Source: Gemmatimonadota bacterium (lineage in GTDB: Bacteria > Gemmatimonadota > Gemmatimonadetes > Palauibacterales > KS3-K002). From it: DNA of 64,000 nt. Location of the stretch: assembly GCA_020344215.1 (NCBI GenBank), contig CP070815.1:2275563-2339562 (forward strand), written 5' to 3'. A model generated the notes under the pieces. That model did no database searches. It was given only the letters and a program-made list of their open reading frames with translations, and was not told the DNA's origin. The position numbers were made by a program, and so were the translations under genes. Of this stretch, positions 16,722-25,852 are shown piece after piece. Within the stretch, counting starts at the first letter, position 1. Each line of letters opens with the position of its first letter.

Positions 16722-17840
16722 ATGCTCACGGTCAGCGCCATCAAGGCCGACGTGGGGAGCATCGGCGGCCACACCCGGCCGTCAAAGCGCATGATGGAGG
16801 CATCACGGGCCGAGCTCAGTGGGGCCGTCGAGCGCGGTCTCATCCTCGACTTCGACGTCACCCACTGCGGCGACGACATCTGCCTGCTCATGATCCACGG
16901 CAAGGGTAGCGATAACCCCGAGGTCCACAACTTCGCCTGGGACGTGTTCACCGTTGCCACCGCGATCGCCCAGGAGGATGGGCTTTACGGGGCGGGCCAG
17001 GACCTATTGAAGGACGCGCCGTCCGGCAACGTCCGCGGCGCCGGCCCCGGGGCGGCGGAGATCAGCTTCGACGAGACGGCGAAGGAGCGTCCGGCGGAGC
17101 CGTTCCTGATCTTCACTGCCGACAAGTGTGGGCCCGGCGCGTTCAACTTCCCGCTTTGGACGGTGTTCACCAGCCCGCTCTTCAACGCGGGGCTGATGCT
17201 CCCCAAGATGAAACCTGGTTTCCGCTTCACGGTCATCGACATGGAGCACGCCGGCGCCGACCGGATCATCGAGCTCGAGTCGCCGGAGCAGCACATCGAC
17301 CTCGCCATCCTGCTGCGCGATGAGAACCGGTTCGGCATCAAGGCGATCTACTCGCGCCTCTACCCCGAGCAGCAGGTGGGGGCGGTCTCCACCGACCGGC
17401 TCCACACCATCGCCGGCGAGTACAAGGGCAAGGACGATCCGGTGTGCATCGTCCGTACCCAGGGCATCTTCCCGGCGCCCGAAGAGGTGGTAAGCCCATA
17501 CTTCACCGCGCACTTCGTCGCCGGTGACGCCCGCGGCAGCCACCACATGCCGATCATGCCGGCACCGATCAACACGGCGATCACCAGCGCCTACTGCATC
17601 CCGCTGGTCGCCTGCATGGCCTACTCGGTCACCAAAGACGGGAAGTTGTCCGAGGGCGTGGACGTATTCGGCAACCCCGTTTGGGATGCGACCCGGCTCA
17701 AGGCGCAGGGGAAGGCTGACGAGATGCGCCGGCAGGGCTTCGTGGGTCCGGCGATGCTGCCGACGCAGGAGTTGGAGTATAGCGCTTTCCGGACCGTGCT
17801 CGCGGAACTCGATGCTCAATTCCGAATCGTCGAGAGATAG
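16722..17840 (+). CDS. fbp: Archaeal-type fructose-1,6-bisphosphate aldolase/phosphatase (class V FBPase)
   Basis: 372 aa, close to the usual length of this bifunctional enzyme. It begins with SAIKADVGSIGGHTRPS, the metal-binding N-terminus of the family, and contains DFDVTHCGDDICLLM, FTADKCGPGAFN and DGKLSEGVDVFGNPVWD. It converts triose phosphates via fructose-1,6-bisphosphate to fructose-6-phosphate in gluconeogenesis, with both activities in one site. It is best known from Archaea and deep-branching or autotrophic bacteria. The ATG at 16722 is placed by the conserved N-terminus; the long upstream in-frame extension overlaps another gene. Confidence 0.93.
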   Translation: MLTVSAIKADVGSIGGHTRPSKRMMEASRAELSGAVERGLILDFDVTHCGDDICLLMIHGKGSDNPEVHNFAWDVFTVATAIAQEDGLYGAGQDLLKDAPSGNVRGAGPGAAEISFDETAKERPAEPFLIFTADKCGPGAFNFPLWTVFTSPLFNAGLMLPKMKPGFRFTVIDMEHAGADRIIELESPEQHIDLAILLRDENRFGIKAIYSRLYPEQQVGAVSTDRLHTIAGEYKGKDDPVCIVRTQGIFPAPEEVVSPYFTAHFVAGDARGSHHMPIMPAPINTAITSAYCIPLVACMAYSVTKDGKLSEGVDVFGNPVWDATRLKAQGKADEMRRQGFVGPAMLPTQELEYSAFRTVLAELDAQFRIVER

Positions 17841-17944
17841 GGGGAGCAGAGCCTCGAGCGCGACCGGGGGGCATCCGATCCTCTTTCTGGCACGGGCAAG
17901 ACACCGCCGGCGTACCGAGCGCCGGTGAGCGAGGAGTCCGTCGA

Positions 17945-18439
17945 CTAAGGGCCAGCCATCCCCTCGGGCATCCGCACCGCGACGACGGTGCCCCGCGCTG
18001 TGACCTGTCCCTCCGCCGACACCGTCGCCTCGACGACGACCTTCCGCTCGCTCGATTCCTTGATCGTGCCGCGGATCTCCAGTTCGGGACCGAGCGGGGT
18101 CGGGCGCAGGTAGTCGATCTGTAGCGATGCGGTGACGAAGCGGGGCATCTGGGCCGGGGGCGCAGGCTCCGCCTCGGGCTGCCGGCCGGCGGCTCGTGCG
18201 GCGGCGGCGGCGGCGGTGCCGGTGCCGTGGCAATCGACGAGCGAGGCGATCAGGCCGCCGTAGACGTAGCCGGGGATCGCCGTGTGGTACGGTCGCGGCG
18301 TGAACCTGGTCAGCGACTCCTCACCGTCCCAGTAGGTCTTGAGTTGGTGCCCGCGCTGGTTCAGGCGGCCGCAGCCGTAACAGTGGGCCACGTCGCTTGG
18401 GTAGCAGTCTTGGAAGGCGTGCGGTTGGCGTTTAGTCAT
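17945..18439 (-). CDS. PaaI-like hotdog-fold thioesterase
   Basis: 164 aa. The hotdog core includes YVYGGLIASLVDCHGTGTA, where the Asp acts in catalysis, and TASLQIDYLRPTPLG plus a beta-sheet EIRGTIKESSERKVVVEATV. An N-terminal CYGCGRLNQRG segment is typical of the 4HBT subfamily with a Cys pair. An Ala-rich helix is inserted after the catalytic region. It likely hydrolyses an acyl-CoA; substrate unknown. It is convergent with the FBPase gene and divergent from the MFS gene. Confidence 0.88.
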   Translation of the reverse strand: MTKRQPHAFQDCYPSDVAHCYGCGRLNQRGHQLKTYWDGEESLTRFTPRPYHTAIPGYVYGGLIASLVDCHGTGTAAAAAARAAGRQPEAEPAPPAQMPRFVTASLQIDYLRPTPLGPELEIRGTIKESSERKVVVEATVSAEGQVTARGTVVAVRMPEGMAGP

Positions 18440-18567
18440 AGTCCGATCGTTGTCCGTCGTGGTTCGGCCAGCCTGTAAACGAGTTTAGCCAAGTTGTACG
18501 TTCCCTCTGAGCTGCGGCGCAACTCCTGATCCTCAGGCCGGACGGAACCAGGAGGAGCTCGGTACAT

Positions 18568-19749
18568 TTGGGACTCGATCGTCCCACCCTGCGTAGAAGC
18601 ATAAGGATGCTGCCGCGTGCCGCGTGGCTGCTGTTCGCCGGTACGTTCATCAGCAAGTTCGGCAGCTTCGTCCTCGTCTTCATGGCCGTCTACGTGACGC
18701 GCGAGGGTCATTCGGCGGCCCAGGCCGGCATCGCGCTGAGCGCCTACGGCATCGGAGCCCTCATATCCCAGCCGGTGGGCGGCTACCTGGCGGACCGGGC
18801 GGGACGCCGAAACACCATCGCCCTCTCCATGTTCGGGTCCGCCGCCGCCATGCTGGGCCTATCTCAGGCGCAGAGCCTAACGGTCATCATCCTGCTTGCT
18901 GGGCTGGCCGGCTTCACCTCGGAGCTCTACCGCCCTGCGGCGGGCGCCCTGCTCGCCGACCTGACCCCGGCCGGCCAGCGCGTTCCCGCGTTCGCCATGA
19001 ACCGTCTGGCGGTGAACGCCGGGTTCGCCGCGGGCCCGGCAGTGGGCGGCTTCCTCGCCGAGCGGTCGTTCTTCCTGCTCTTCGTCGGTGATGCGTTGAC
19101 TTCTGCGGTGTTTGGGTTGATGGCCCTTTTCGCGCTACCGCGGGGTCAGCCGAAGAAGCAAGAAGGCGAGGAAGGGAATTGGCTGCGCGTGATGCTGGCG
19201 GACCGCGGCTACCTACTGTTCCTGCTGGCGACGATCGCCGGGGCGGTCGTCCTCGTGCAGGTCTTCACGACCTTTGCGATGGAGGTCAGCACACGCCTAT
19301 CCAGCGCCGCCTACGGCTCGCTCATCTCGCTGAACGGGCTGCTGATCGTGTTCTTCGAGTTGCCCATCGTGTCGATCACCCAGCGCCTGCCGCCCCGTCC
19401 GGTCATGGCGGTGGGACTGCTGCTGCTTGGCGCCGGTTTCGGTATGACCGGAATCGCCGGCACGTTCGCGGTGCTGGCCCTGGCAGTGGTCGTCTGGACG
19501 CTCGGCGAGATCAGTTTCATGCCGGTGGCCGGGGCGTATGTCGCCGACGTCGCACCGGCGCACCTCCGGGGTCGCTACCAGGGCGCCTGGGGGTTCAGCT
19601 TCGGGGTCGCCCTCGTTCTCGGCCCTGCTTTGGGTGCCGCGGTTTACTCGGTCAGCCCGCCGGCTCTGTGGACCGGCTGTCTGGCGATGGGCATGCTGGC
19701 GGCGGCTTTGGTACTCGGGGGTCCGAAGTCCGGGGCGCCTGCGTCCTAG
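18568..19749 (+). CDS. MFS transporter
   Basis: 393 aa with about 12 membrane segments. The cytoplasmic loop 2-3 motif GGYLADRAGRRN is the MFS signature, and a second half-repeat is visible. It resembles drug or metabolite efflux permeases of the YdhP/MdtH type, with no substrate clue. The TTG at 18568 is chosen because AGGAGGAG lies 10 bases upstream; an internal ATG at 18607 has no well-spaced site. The divergent thioesterase begins 128 bases away. Confidence 0.88.
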   Translation: MGLDRPTLRRSIRMLPRAAWLLFAGTFISKFGSFVLVFMAVYVTREGHSAAQAGIALSAYGIGALISQPVGGYLADRAGRRNTIALSMFGSAAAMLGLSQAQSLTVIILLAGLAGFTSELYRPAAGALLADLTPAGQRVPAFAMNRLAVNAGFAAGPAVGGFLAERSFFLLFVGDALTSAVFGLMALFALPRGQPKKQEGEEGNWLRVMLADRGYLLFLLATIAGAVVLVQVFTTFAMEVSTRLSSAAYGSLISLNGLLIVFFELPIVSITQRLPPRPVMAVGLLLLGAGFGMTGIAGTFAVLALAVVVWTLGEISFMPVAGAYVADVAPAHLRGRYQGAWGFSFGVALVLGPALGAAVYSVSPPALWTGCLAMGMLAAALVLGGPKSGAPAS

Positions 19750-19894
19750 CGGTGCGTTTCGCCGTGCCGCATCCGTTGATCCGAGTCGGGCGTGTACCCA
19801 GCTTAATTGTCATACTTGTATCAGGAATTGCCCGGGTGCGCCCGGCTCCCTTCCGATGGATCCCTTGGACGGGAACGAGCGTTAGCAGGAAGGA

Positions 19895-20482
19895 ATGACC
19901 ACCAGCTACGCCAGTCAGCAGGGTGAATTGACGCGGCTCCTCGGAGCGGCGCGGGGCGGCGAGCGTGAGGCGCTCGACCGGCTGCTGCCCTTGGTATACG
20001 AGGAACTGCGGGTCCTGGCGCGGCGACAGCTTGAGCGGGAGCAGGCGGCACATACGCTGAGTGCCACGGGCCTCGTCCACGAGGCCTACGTGAAGCTCGC
20101 CGGAAGCGGGACGGCGAGTGCGACGGACCGGGCCCACTTCCTCGCGATAGCCGCCCGGGCGATGCGGCAGGTGCTGGTGGACCACGCGCGGCGCAGGAAG
20201 CGGGCGAAGCGGGGCGGCGGTATGGAGTGTACGACGCTAGGTGACGGCGATGCCGCAGTGGAATCCAGCCCCGAAGAGATCCTGGCATTGAAACTGGCGC
20301 TGGAGGGGCTGGACCCACGGCAGCGCCGCGTGGTGGAGTACAGGTTCTTCGCCGGCATGGAGGAGCAGGAGGTCGCGGCTGTATTGGGCGTGTCTGACCG
20401 TACCGCGCGCCGCGACTGGGTGAAGGCGCGTGCCTGGCTCTACCGGTCGCTCTCCGGTGGAGTCGGCGGACCCGCGAGATAG
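19895..20482 (+). CDS. ECF sigma factor, TIGR02999/Sig-70_X6 type
   Basis: 195 aa. Region 2 includes LLPLVYEELRVLARRQL and LVHEAYVKL; region 4 includes VEYRFFAGMEEQEVAAVLGVSDRTARRDW. This subfamily is typical of Planctomycetota, Acidobacteriota and Gemmatimonadota. Its genes are usually followed by a Ser/Thr kinase gene. Here only a short kinase-like N-terminus follows (20529), so the normal partner seems lost. The ATG at 19895 has AGGAAGG upstream. Confidence 0.92.
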   Translation: MTTSYASQQGELTRLLGAARGGEREALDRLLPLVYEELRVLARRQLEREQAAHTLSATGLVHEAYVKLAGSGTASATDRAHFLAIAARAMRQVLVDHARRRKRAKRGGGMECTTLGDGDAAVESSPEEILALKLALEGLDPRQRRVVEYRFFAGMEEQEVAAVLGVSDRTARRDWVKARAWLYRSLSGGVGGPAR

Positions 20483-20528
20483 CAGGTGAGCGAGCCTGCC
20501 GAGCCCGACCCGCGTCGACATCGAGCGA

Positions 20529-20606
20529 ATGAGCCCCAACCGACGTGAGAGGATCGAAGCGCTTTTCGAGTCGGCGCTGGATAGGCCAGTCGGCGAGTGC
20601 GCCGGG
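20529..20606 (+). pseudogene. Stub of a Ser/Thr kinase gene N-terminus
   Basis: 26 codons starting MSPNRRERIEALFESALDRP match the standard opening of kinases encoded after TIGR02999 sigma factors (xPERWxRIExLFExALExP). The match ends after GECAG and the frame runs into a different lipoprotein gene. It looks like a deletion that removed the kinase. The evidence is short, so confidence is moderate. Confidence 0.5.
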
Positions 20607-20684
20607 GCTGGACAAACGGGGTGCAGTCCTATGACTTTGTGGTCCGTAATCTCGGCGAACGACGAGCTGAAAGGACCACACAGG

Positions 20685-21500
20685 ATGATGAAGCGATCGC
20701 GGGCCTGGCTCTTGTTGACCATCGCCGTGGCCGCCTGCAAGGCGCAGTCGGGCAGCGACGTGCCGCCGGAGGTCGGCCCCCCGGCCGGGCTCACCGAGAT
20801 GGTCGTAGTCTGGGGTACCCGGGGTTTGGACCGCGGGGACACCGTGTTTGTGGACCTGTCAGACGTCCCCGACGACTTGGGGGTCGACTACTATTCGGGT
20901 GGGCGGTTGCACGGCACGCTGCCGCTGGAGGCGTTGGGGCCTACGGCGCCGAGTACGATGATCGTAATCTCGGACCGGCTCAACGTGCGCCGCTGCCGAT
21001 CCACGGGCTGCTCGCTGGTCGGCTACCTGGAACGCGGCCAGACAGTCGAGGTTCGCGAGTACGCGGGCGGTTGGTACCGAGTGACCGTGGACGGCGAGCC
21101 GCGCGGTTATGTGTACGCCCAGTTTCTACGGCTCCCGTTCGTGTACGGCAGGAATCAGTTGCAGCTGTTCAAGGGACGGATGGCCGACTACTTCGAGCGT
21201 AACCTCGAGCGTCTGACCGTTGACGGTGGCCAGCCGGTGTTCGGCAGCTACAAGGTGCATGTGGACGACGAGCTGAACCTGGTGAGCTTTGATTTCTTCA
21301 CGCGGTACAGGGACGGTCCGGCGCTGCAGGCGACGTGCGAAGCCATGCGCGGGATCGCGAGTTTCGTGCGACAGCTCATGGCGGAGGTGCCAAGCGAGGT
21401 CTTCGGATCCTACTCCGCGGGCATCTACTACGGTACCGCAAAAGAGGTCATGGTGGCGGGCCTCGCCGACCAGGACGTCTTCTGTTTGACCCCCAACTAG
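20685..21500 (+). CDS. SH3-domain lipoprotein
   Basis: 271 aa. The signal peptide carries a lipobox-like AVAAC (Cys16). A bacterial SH3 domain lies near residues 85-145, with LNVRRCRSTGCSLVGYLERG and GGWYRVTVDGEPRGYVYAQFL, the usual pattern for cell-wall or peptide binding. The C-terminal 110 residues match no family I recognise. The ATG at 20685 with an AAGGA upstream is preferred to the longer frame that begins in the kinase stub. Confidence 0.75.
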   Translation: MMKRSRAWLLLTIAVAACKAQSGSDVPPEVGPPAGLTEMVVVWGTRGLDRGDTVFVDLSDVPDDLGVDYYSGGRLHGTLPLEALGPTAPSTMIVISDRLNVRRCRSTGCSLVGYLERGQTVEVREYAGGWYRVTVDGEPRGYVYAQFLRLPFVYGRNQLQLFKGRMADYFERNLERLTVDGGQPVFGSYKVHVDDELNLVSFDFFTRYRDGPALQATCEAMRGIASFVRQLMAEVPSEVFGSYSAGIYYGTAKEVMVAGLADQDVFCLTPN

Positions 21501-22232
21501 CTACCAAACCCCCGGCAGCAGGCGGTAGCGAACGCGCTGGGTGTAGTCCCCGTAGCCGTCGAGTTCGGCTCGTAGGGCTCGGTCCTCCAGCGCGGTGCGC
21601 AGGACGAAGAGGCAGGCGATGAGACCCACTGGGATAAAGGCCCAGAGTGAGCCGAGCAGTATCGGCGTCACCAGGTTGAAGGCGAGACCGCCGGCGTAGC
21701 CCGGATGGCGCACATATCGGTAGGGGCCGCCGCTGACCACGTGGTGGCCTCTTTCTTTTTGGATGCGGAAATAGAGCGAGAAGAATTCGTTCGACTTCAT
21801 CGCCCAGTTGGCCAGGCAGATGCCCGGAACGGCGGCCGCCAGCGTCCCCAATTGGAGCTCGAACGGCAGCGGCGTCGACCAGCCGTGCCGCACGTCCATG
21901 CCCGCCACCACCCACATCGCTATCGGCACGTACACGATGACGAGAGGCGCGAGCACCTTGTCCCAACTGCGAACGTCCGCCTTGACTCCTGTGCGCTCGG
22001 CCCAAAGTGCCGGGTCGCCCAGAAGAAGTATGAGCGAGCTGACGAGCGAAGAGGCGCTGAACAGCCCGATGTACACCCACGCCATCGGCCAATCCATGCG
22101 ACCGGCGCTAAAAAACAGGATAGCCGCCATGAGCGCGGCGAAGACCGCGATCCTCAGGGTGCTCCTGAGGACCAGCGCCGGCTCGATCAACCGGCGAGTG
22201 TATTCAGCACTTGTTAGCGCCGAGCTCTCCAT
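21501..22232 (-). CDS. Isoprenylcysteine carboxyl methyltransferase-family membrane protein
   Basis: 243 aa with about five to six hydrophobic segments. The C-terminal catalytic pattern GPYRYVRHPGYAGGL and the EDRALRAELDGYGDY helix are the ICMT/PEMT hallmark for SAM-dependent methylation at the membrane. Bacterial members have varied or unknown acceptors. It starts 12 bases after the DUF6174 gene and is probably cotranscribed with it; its stop lies immediately next to the convergent SH3-lipoprotein stop. Confidence 0.88.
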   Translation of the reverse strand: MESSALTSAEYTRRLIEPALVLRSTLRIAVFAALMAAILFFSAGRMDWPMAWVYIGLFSASSLVSSLILLLGDPALWAERTGVKADVRSWDKVLAPLVIVYVPIAMWVVAGMDVRHGWSTPLPFELQLGTLAAAVPGICLANWAMKSNEFFSLYFRIQKERGHHVVSGGPYRYVRHPGYAGGLAFNLVTPILLGSLWAFIPVGLIACLFVLRTALEDRALRAELDGYGDYTQRVRYRLLPGVW

Positions 22233-22244
22233 CCAGCTCCTTGG

Positions 22245-22715
22245 CTAGCCGGGAAGCGGGTCGAGCCGCAGGACGTCGAACCCCCACTCCTCGTCCGCGA
22301 TCTGTAGATCGTAGTCGACGAAGAAATCCGCCGGGTAACCGAGCTCCGGGTCGTAGTCCACGCGCACCGAGTAGGGGTCCTCGGCGAGCACGCTCTCGAT
22401 CTCGTCGAACAGGTCGTCGACGGTCGGGTAGTCGCAGAGACAGGGCGTATCCACCGGCTCACCGGTATCGACGTAAGTCACGCTCACGACCTCGCCGTGC
22501 TGCACGGTGATCGTCACCGGCCGGGTCACCTCCGGCAGACAGTAGCAGACGACGTGGTAGTCGAAGCTGTACGACGCCGGTCCCTCTGACTCCCAGAGCG
22601 CGCGGTTATCCTCCAACTCGCGTTCCAGGCCCGTGACGTCCGAGCAAGCGCTGGCGGCCGTGGCCAGGGCGAGCAGGGCATAAGTGAAAGATCGGAAGGG
22701 ATTTGCCGGGGACAT
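22245..22715 (-). CDS. DUF6174 lipoprotein
   Basis: 156 aa. The signal peptide ends in ATAASAC (lipobox, Cys24). The body fits DUF6174: a W, then YSFDYHVVCYC, PVTITVQHGEVVSV and a C-terminal DYDPELGYPADFFVDYD strand. The family is exported and uncharacterised. The ATG at 22715 has GAGGGA upstream. It precedes the ICMT-like gene on the minus strand. Confidence 0.82.
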   Translation of the reverse strand: MSPANPFRSFTYALLALATAASACSDVTGLERELEDNRALWESEGPASYSFDYHVVCYCLPEVTRPVTITVQHGEVVSVTYVDTGEPVDTPCLCDYPTVDDLFDEIESVLAEDPYSVRVDYDPELGYPADFFVDYDLQIADEEWGFDVLRLDPLPG

Positions 22716-22980
22716 GACGAGTCCCTCTCTGGCTAGGCGGGGGAGCGCCTCGCGCCGGCGAGACTAGAAACATACGTGTCTCCGGCCGTTCATCCAAGCC
22801 CCGCCTTAAGCGCCAACCCGGCCCCGTCCCGGCTTGCTCGAGCCGCGTTCCGGGAGCAGTTTGCCTCGGGTGACCGGCAGTTTGTGGCGATCCTTGAGGA
22901 CGCCGATCCGGATCTTGCCGTCACGCTAGGATCGATTCGGCGAGGGCGGGTACGGCTGGAATAGGCGAGAGGAGGTTGTC

Positions 22981-24633
22981 GTGGTTAGCGAGCTCGAGCG
23001 AGGCATCTCCCGCAAAGACTTCCTGAAGCTGGTCGCGGCGAGCACCGCCGCGCTGGCGATCGATCCGCGGCAGCTCGACGCCATGGCGGCGGAGCTCGGG
23101 TCGAAGCAGCTCCTGCCGGTCATCGTCATCGGTGGCGGACTCGGCGGCCTCAGCGCCGCGGCACATCTGGCCCGGCGCGGCTTCCCGGTGACGCTCGTCG
23201 AGCAGCACATCAAGCCCGGCGGCTACGCCACCACATTCCAGCGCGGGCCGTTCGACTTCGACGTCTCGCTCCACCAGACGGCCAGTGCGCAGGGCGGGCT
23301 GCGAGCGACTCTGGAGTCGGCGGGCATCCTGGACAAGGTCGAAACGGTCGAGACCCCGGAGCTCTGTCGGATCATCACGCTCGATCACGACCTGAGCTGG
23401 CCGCAGCGCGACCCTGAGGCGATCGTCGAGCAGCTCGTGCAACTCTTCCCGGGCGAGGAAGATGGGATCCGCGACTTCTTCGGCGTGATGGCCGGCATCT
23501 TGGAGGAGGGGCTGCGGGAGTTCGATCCCGACTCGTGGTGGAACAGGGTCACCTTCCCGCTCACCCACAGGAAGATGTGGGGCGTTCGCAACAAGACGCT
23601 GGCCGACGTGCTGGATGAGCACGTGCAGGACGCGAGGGCACGCTCGATTCTGTCGGCCTTCTGGCATTATTACGGGCTGCCGCCGTCGAGGCTCTCCGCT
23701 TTCTACTATTGCATCGCCACCGCCGGGTACCTGCGTTTCGGCGGCCACTACATCCGCGACCGCTCCCAGGATCTCAGCAACGCGTTGATGGAAGCCATCG
23801 AATCGGCCGGCGGCACGGTGATGCTGGGCACGAAAGCTTCGTCCATCACTACGGAGGACGGCGCCGTCTCCGGCGTGACGCTGAGCGACGGCCGGCAGCT
23901 TGAGGCGCAGGCGGTCATCTCCAACGCCAGTGTTCCGGCGACGATGGAGATGCTCGGCGCGGGAGCGATCCGAACCGACGAACAGCGTGAGTATCTCGAG
24001 AGGCTCGCGTCCTACCGGCCGTCGCTATCCAACTTCGGCGTCTGGCTGGGGCTCAACCGGGAGATCCGCGGCGCGGTCGCCGGATACGAGATTTTCGTGC
24101 AGAGCGGCTACGACCCGGAGAAAGCCTATGAGGCCTGTCTGGCCTGTGATCCCGCCGAGAGCGACATCGGCGTGACCGTCTACGACAACGCCTTTGAGGG
24201 CTACTCGCGGCCCGGTACCTCGACGATCGCGGTTCTGATGCTGAGCGGCTACGAGCCGTGGCGGAAATACGAAGCCGACTACTTCGCCGGTCGCAAGGAC
24301 GCCTACAACGCCGAGAAGGAGCGCATCGCGGCGACGCTGATCCGGCGGGCCGAGGAGCGGGTGATCCCCGGGCTGAGCTCGATGATCGAGGTCATCGAGA
24401 TCGGCACGCCGCTCACCAACCTGCGGTATACGGGTAACCCTGAAGGCGCCATCTACGGTTACGAGCAGTCGCTGGCCAACGCCTTCATGACCCGGCTGAC
24501 CAACACGCCGCCGTTCGAGGGGCTCTACTTCGCCTCGGCCTGGACCAATCCGGGCGGCGGCTACCAGCCGTGCCTGCAATCGGGCGTTACGGCGGCGCAG
24601 AGCCTGATGAGGGACCGGGAGGTGGAAGCCTGA
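22981..24633 (+). CDS. CrtI/CrtISO-like FAD oxidoreductase
   Basis: 550 aa. The Rossmann FAD motif VIGGGLGGLSAAAHLARRG sits at about residues 49-67. The C-terminal segment AWTNPGGGYQPCLQSG is the phytoene-desaturase/carotenoid-isomerase/retinol-saturase pattern. The N-terminus SRKDFLKLVAASTAALAI resembles a TAT signal, so the enzyme may be exported or membrane-attached, odd for this family. No other carotenoid gene is nearby. The GTG start at 22981 has GGAGG. Confidence 0.85.
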   Translation: MVSELERGISRKDFLKLVAASTAALAIDPRQLDAMAAELGSKQLLPVIVIGGGLGGLSAAAHLARRGFPVTLVEQHIKPGGYATTFQRGPFDFDVSLHQTASAQGGLRATLESAGILDKVETVETPELCRIITLDHDLSWPQRDPEAIVEQLVQLFPGEEDGIRDFFGVMAGILEEGLREFDPDSWWNRVTFPLTHRKMWGVRNKTLADVLDEHVQDARARSILSAFWHYYGLPPSRLSAFYYCIATAGYLRFGGHYIRDRSQDLSNALMEAIESAGGTVMLGTKASSITTEDGAVSGVTLSDGRQLEAQAVISNASVPATMEMLGAGAIRTDEQREYLERLASYRPSLSNFGVWLGLNREIRGAVAGYEIFVQSGYDPEKAYEACLACDPAESDIGVTVYDNAFEGYSRPGTSTIAVLMLSGYEPWRKYEADYFAGRKDAYNAEKERIAATLIRRAEERVIPGLSSMIEVIEIGTPLTNLRYTGNPEGAIYGYEQSLANAFMTRLTNTPPFEGLYFASAWTNPGGGYQPCLQSGVTAAQSLMRDREVEA

Positions 24634-24848
24634 CGCCTACGTGCCGGCAGCGCCCCTTCGAGCTCCCGACGGCGTCGGAGAAGGTCGGATCGGTGAATGC
24701 AGGAGTGTCAACGAGTCCCTCTCCCTTGAGCGCGAGCACATTGTGGGCTCTGGCGATGGCTCGCAGGAGGTCCGGCGGCGAGCGATCCGAGGTGTCGGCG
24801 GGCAGCTCGGTCTAGAGCTTCCGGAGCAGCTCGCGCACGGATGGGATC

Positions 24849-25742
24849 CTACATCTCGACGTCCAGCAGCATGGCGATCAGCGCCATCGCCGTCGCTTCG
24901 CCTTCGCTCACCTTGCTGTCGGGTCCGAATATGCCCTCGCCGGACGCAGCGGCGACCTGCGTGCCGACGAAGAAGAGCGACTTCTTGAACGACTCCGCTT
25001 GACCCTCTTCCAGAACCTCGTCTACGATCGCGGCGATGGCCGGCAACTCTTCCTTCACGTCCTTCGGCTCCGATACCAGCGACTTGATGATCGATATCGC
25101 GTCGTCCCTAGTGCTGAGCAGGAGCGCGCGGAGCAGGTCGTCCCGGTACGCCGCCGCGTTGGCTAGGACATCGACGAACGACTCGATCTCCTCGCTGTCG
25201 ACGTCCCCGTCGGCGGCCGCCACGGTAAGGAACACCAGGTATGGAGCGAGGAGCAGCCTGTCCCATTCCTCGTCGGAGAACCGCTCTCTCACCGCTGCGG
25301 CATCGAGAGGCGCTCCGCCGAAGCGTGGCGGCGGATGGCCCACCACCTCGGGGTCGCCGATAGGTCCGAACTCCAGCCCCTCTCCCGCCTTCTGATATAG
25401 CTGCATCACGATTACGCCCAGATCGGAGTCCCGTTCGGCGCCCTCCACGAGGATGGCGTCCCGCTTCACGTCGCTGTCCTTTGTGGAGACCAGAACGTCC
25501 CAGGCGAACGCGTAGGCGTCGATATTCTTTTCTTCGCTGGTGACGATATCCTTCAGCATCTCTTGTACCGCGGGCATGTCGTCCGCCACCAGGCGGTAGA
25601 GATGGTCTTCACCCTTCTCCAGCGTCATCACGAATGGTATCAGGACCTCTCCATCGCTGACACTATACAGCGCATGGTTTACCGTCTTGTTGATCAGGTC
25701 CTCGAACTTGGGGCTGGCCGACACCTCGCCGAGCTGTGGCAT
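24849..25742 (-). CDS. Uncharacterised protein with TerB-like C-terminal domain
   Basis: 297 aa. The N-terminal about 130 residues (SDGEVLIPFVMTLEKGE, DAYAFAWDVLV) match no family I know by sight. The C-terminal half has an acidic AAADGDVDSEEIESF motif and helical pattern like the TerB/DUF533 metal-binding domain, with a second GEGIFGPDSKVSEGEA segment. A tellurite-resistance role should not be assumed. The ATG at 25742 has AGGAG upstream. Confidence 0.65.
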   Translation of the reverse strand: MPQLGEVSASPKFEDLINKTVNHALYSVSDGEVLIPFVMTLEKGEDHLYRLVADDMPAVQEMLKDIVTSEEKNIDAYAFAWDVLVSTKDSDVKRDAILVEGAERDSDLGVIVMQLYQKAGEGLEFGPIGDPEVVGHPPPRFGGAPLDAAAVRERFSDEEWDRLLLAPYLVFLTVAAADGDVDSEEIESFVDVLANAAAYRDDLLRALLLSTRDDAISIIKSLVSEPKDVKEELPAIAAIVDEVLEEGQAESFKKSLFFVGTQVAAASGEGIFGPDSKVSEGEATAMALIAMLLDVEM

Positions 25743-25852
25743 CCGTCGTTCTCCTGGTCAGAGTCTCGCTTTGTCTGCGATCCTCTATAGTGCGGGGCGA
25801 ATGCGGGCGCCCAACGTACGGCTCGCCGTGAGCACGGTCAAGTGAGGTGTCC

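Noticed and set aside
20529..21500. One long frame fusing the kinase-like N-terminus to the SH3 lipoprotein
   Set aside because: A signal peptide with lipobox and its own ribosome binding site begin at 20685, so the fusion is only an accidental open frame.
24634..24848. Minus-strand coding-like frame (LLRAIARAHNVLALKG) after the TerB-like gene
   Set aside because: Fragment of about 60 codons with no start and only vague similarity to recombinase-associated sequences; not enough to call.
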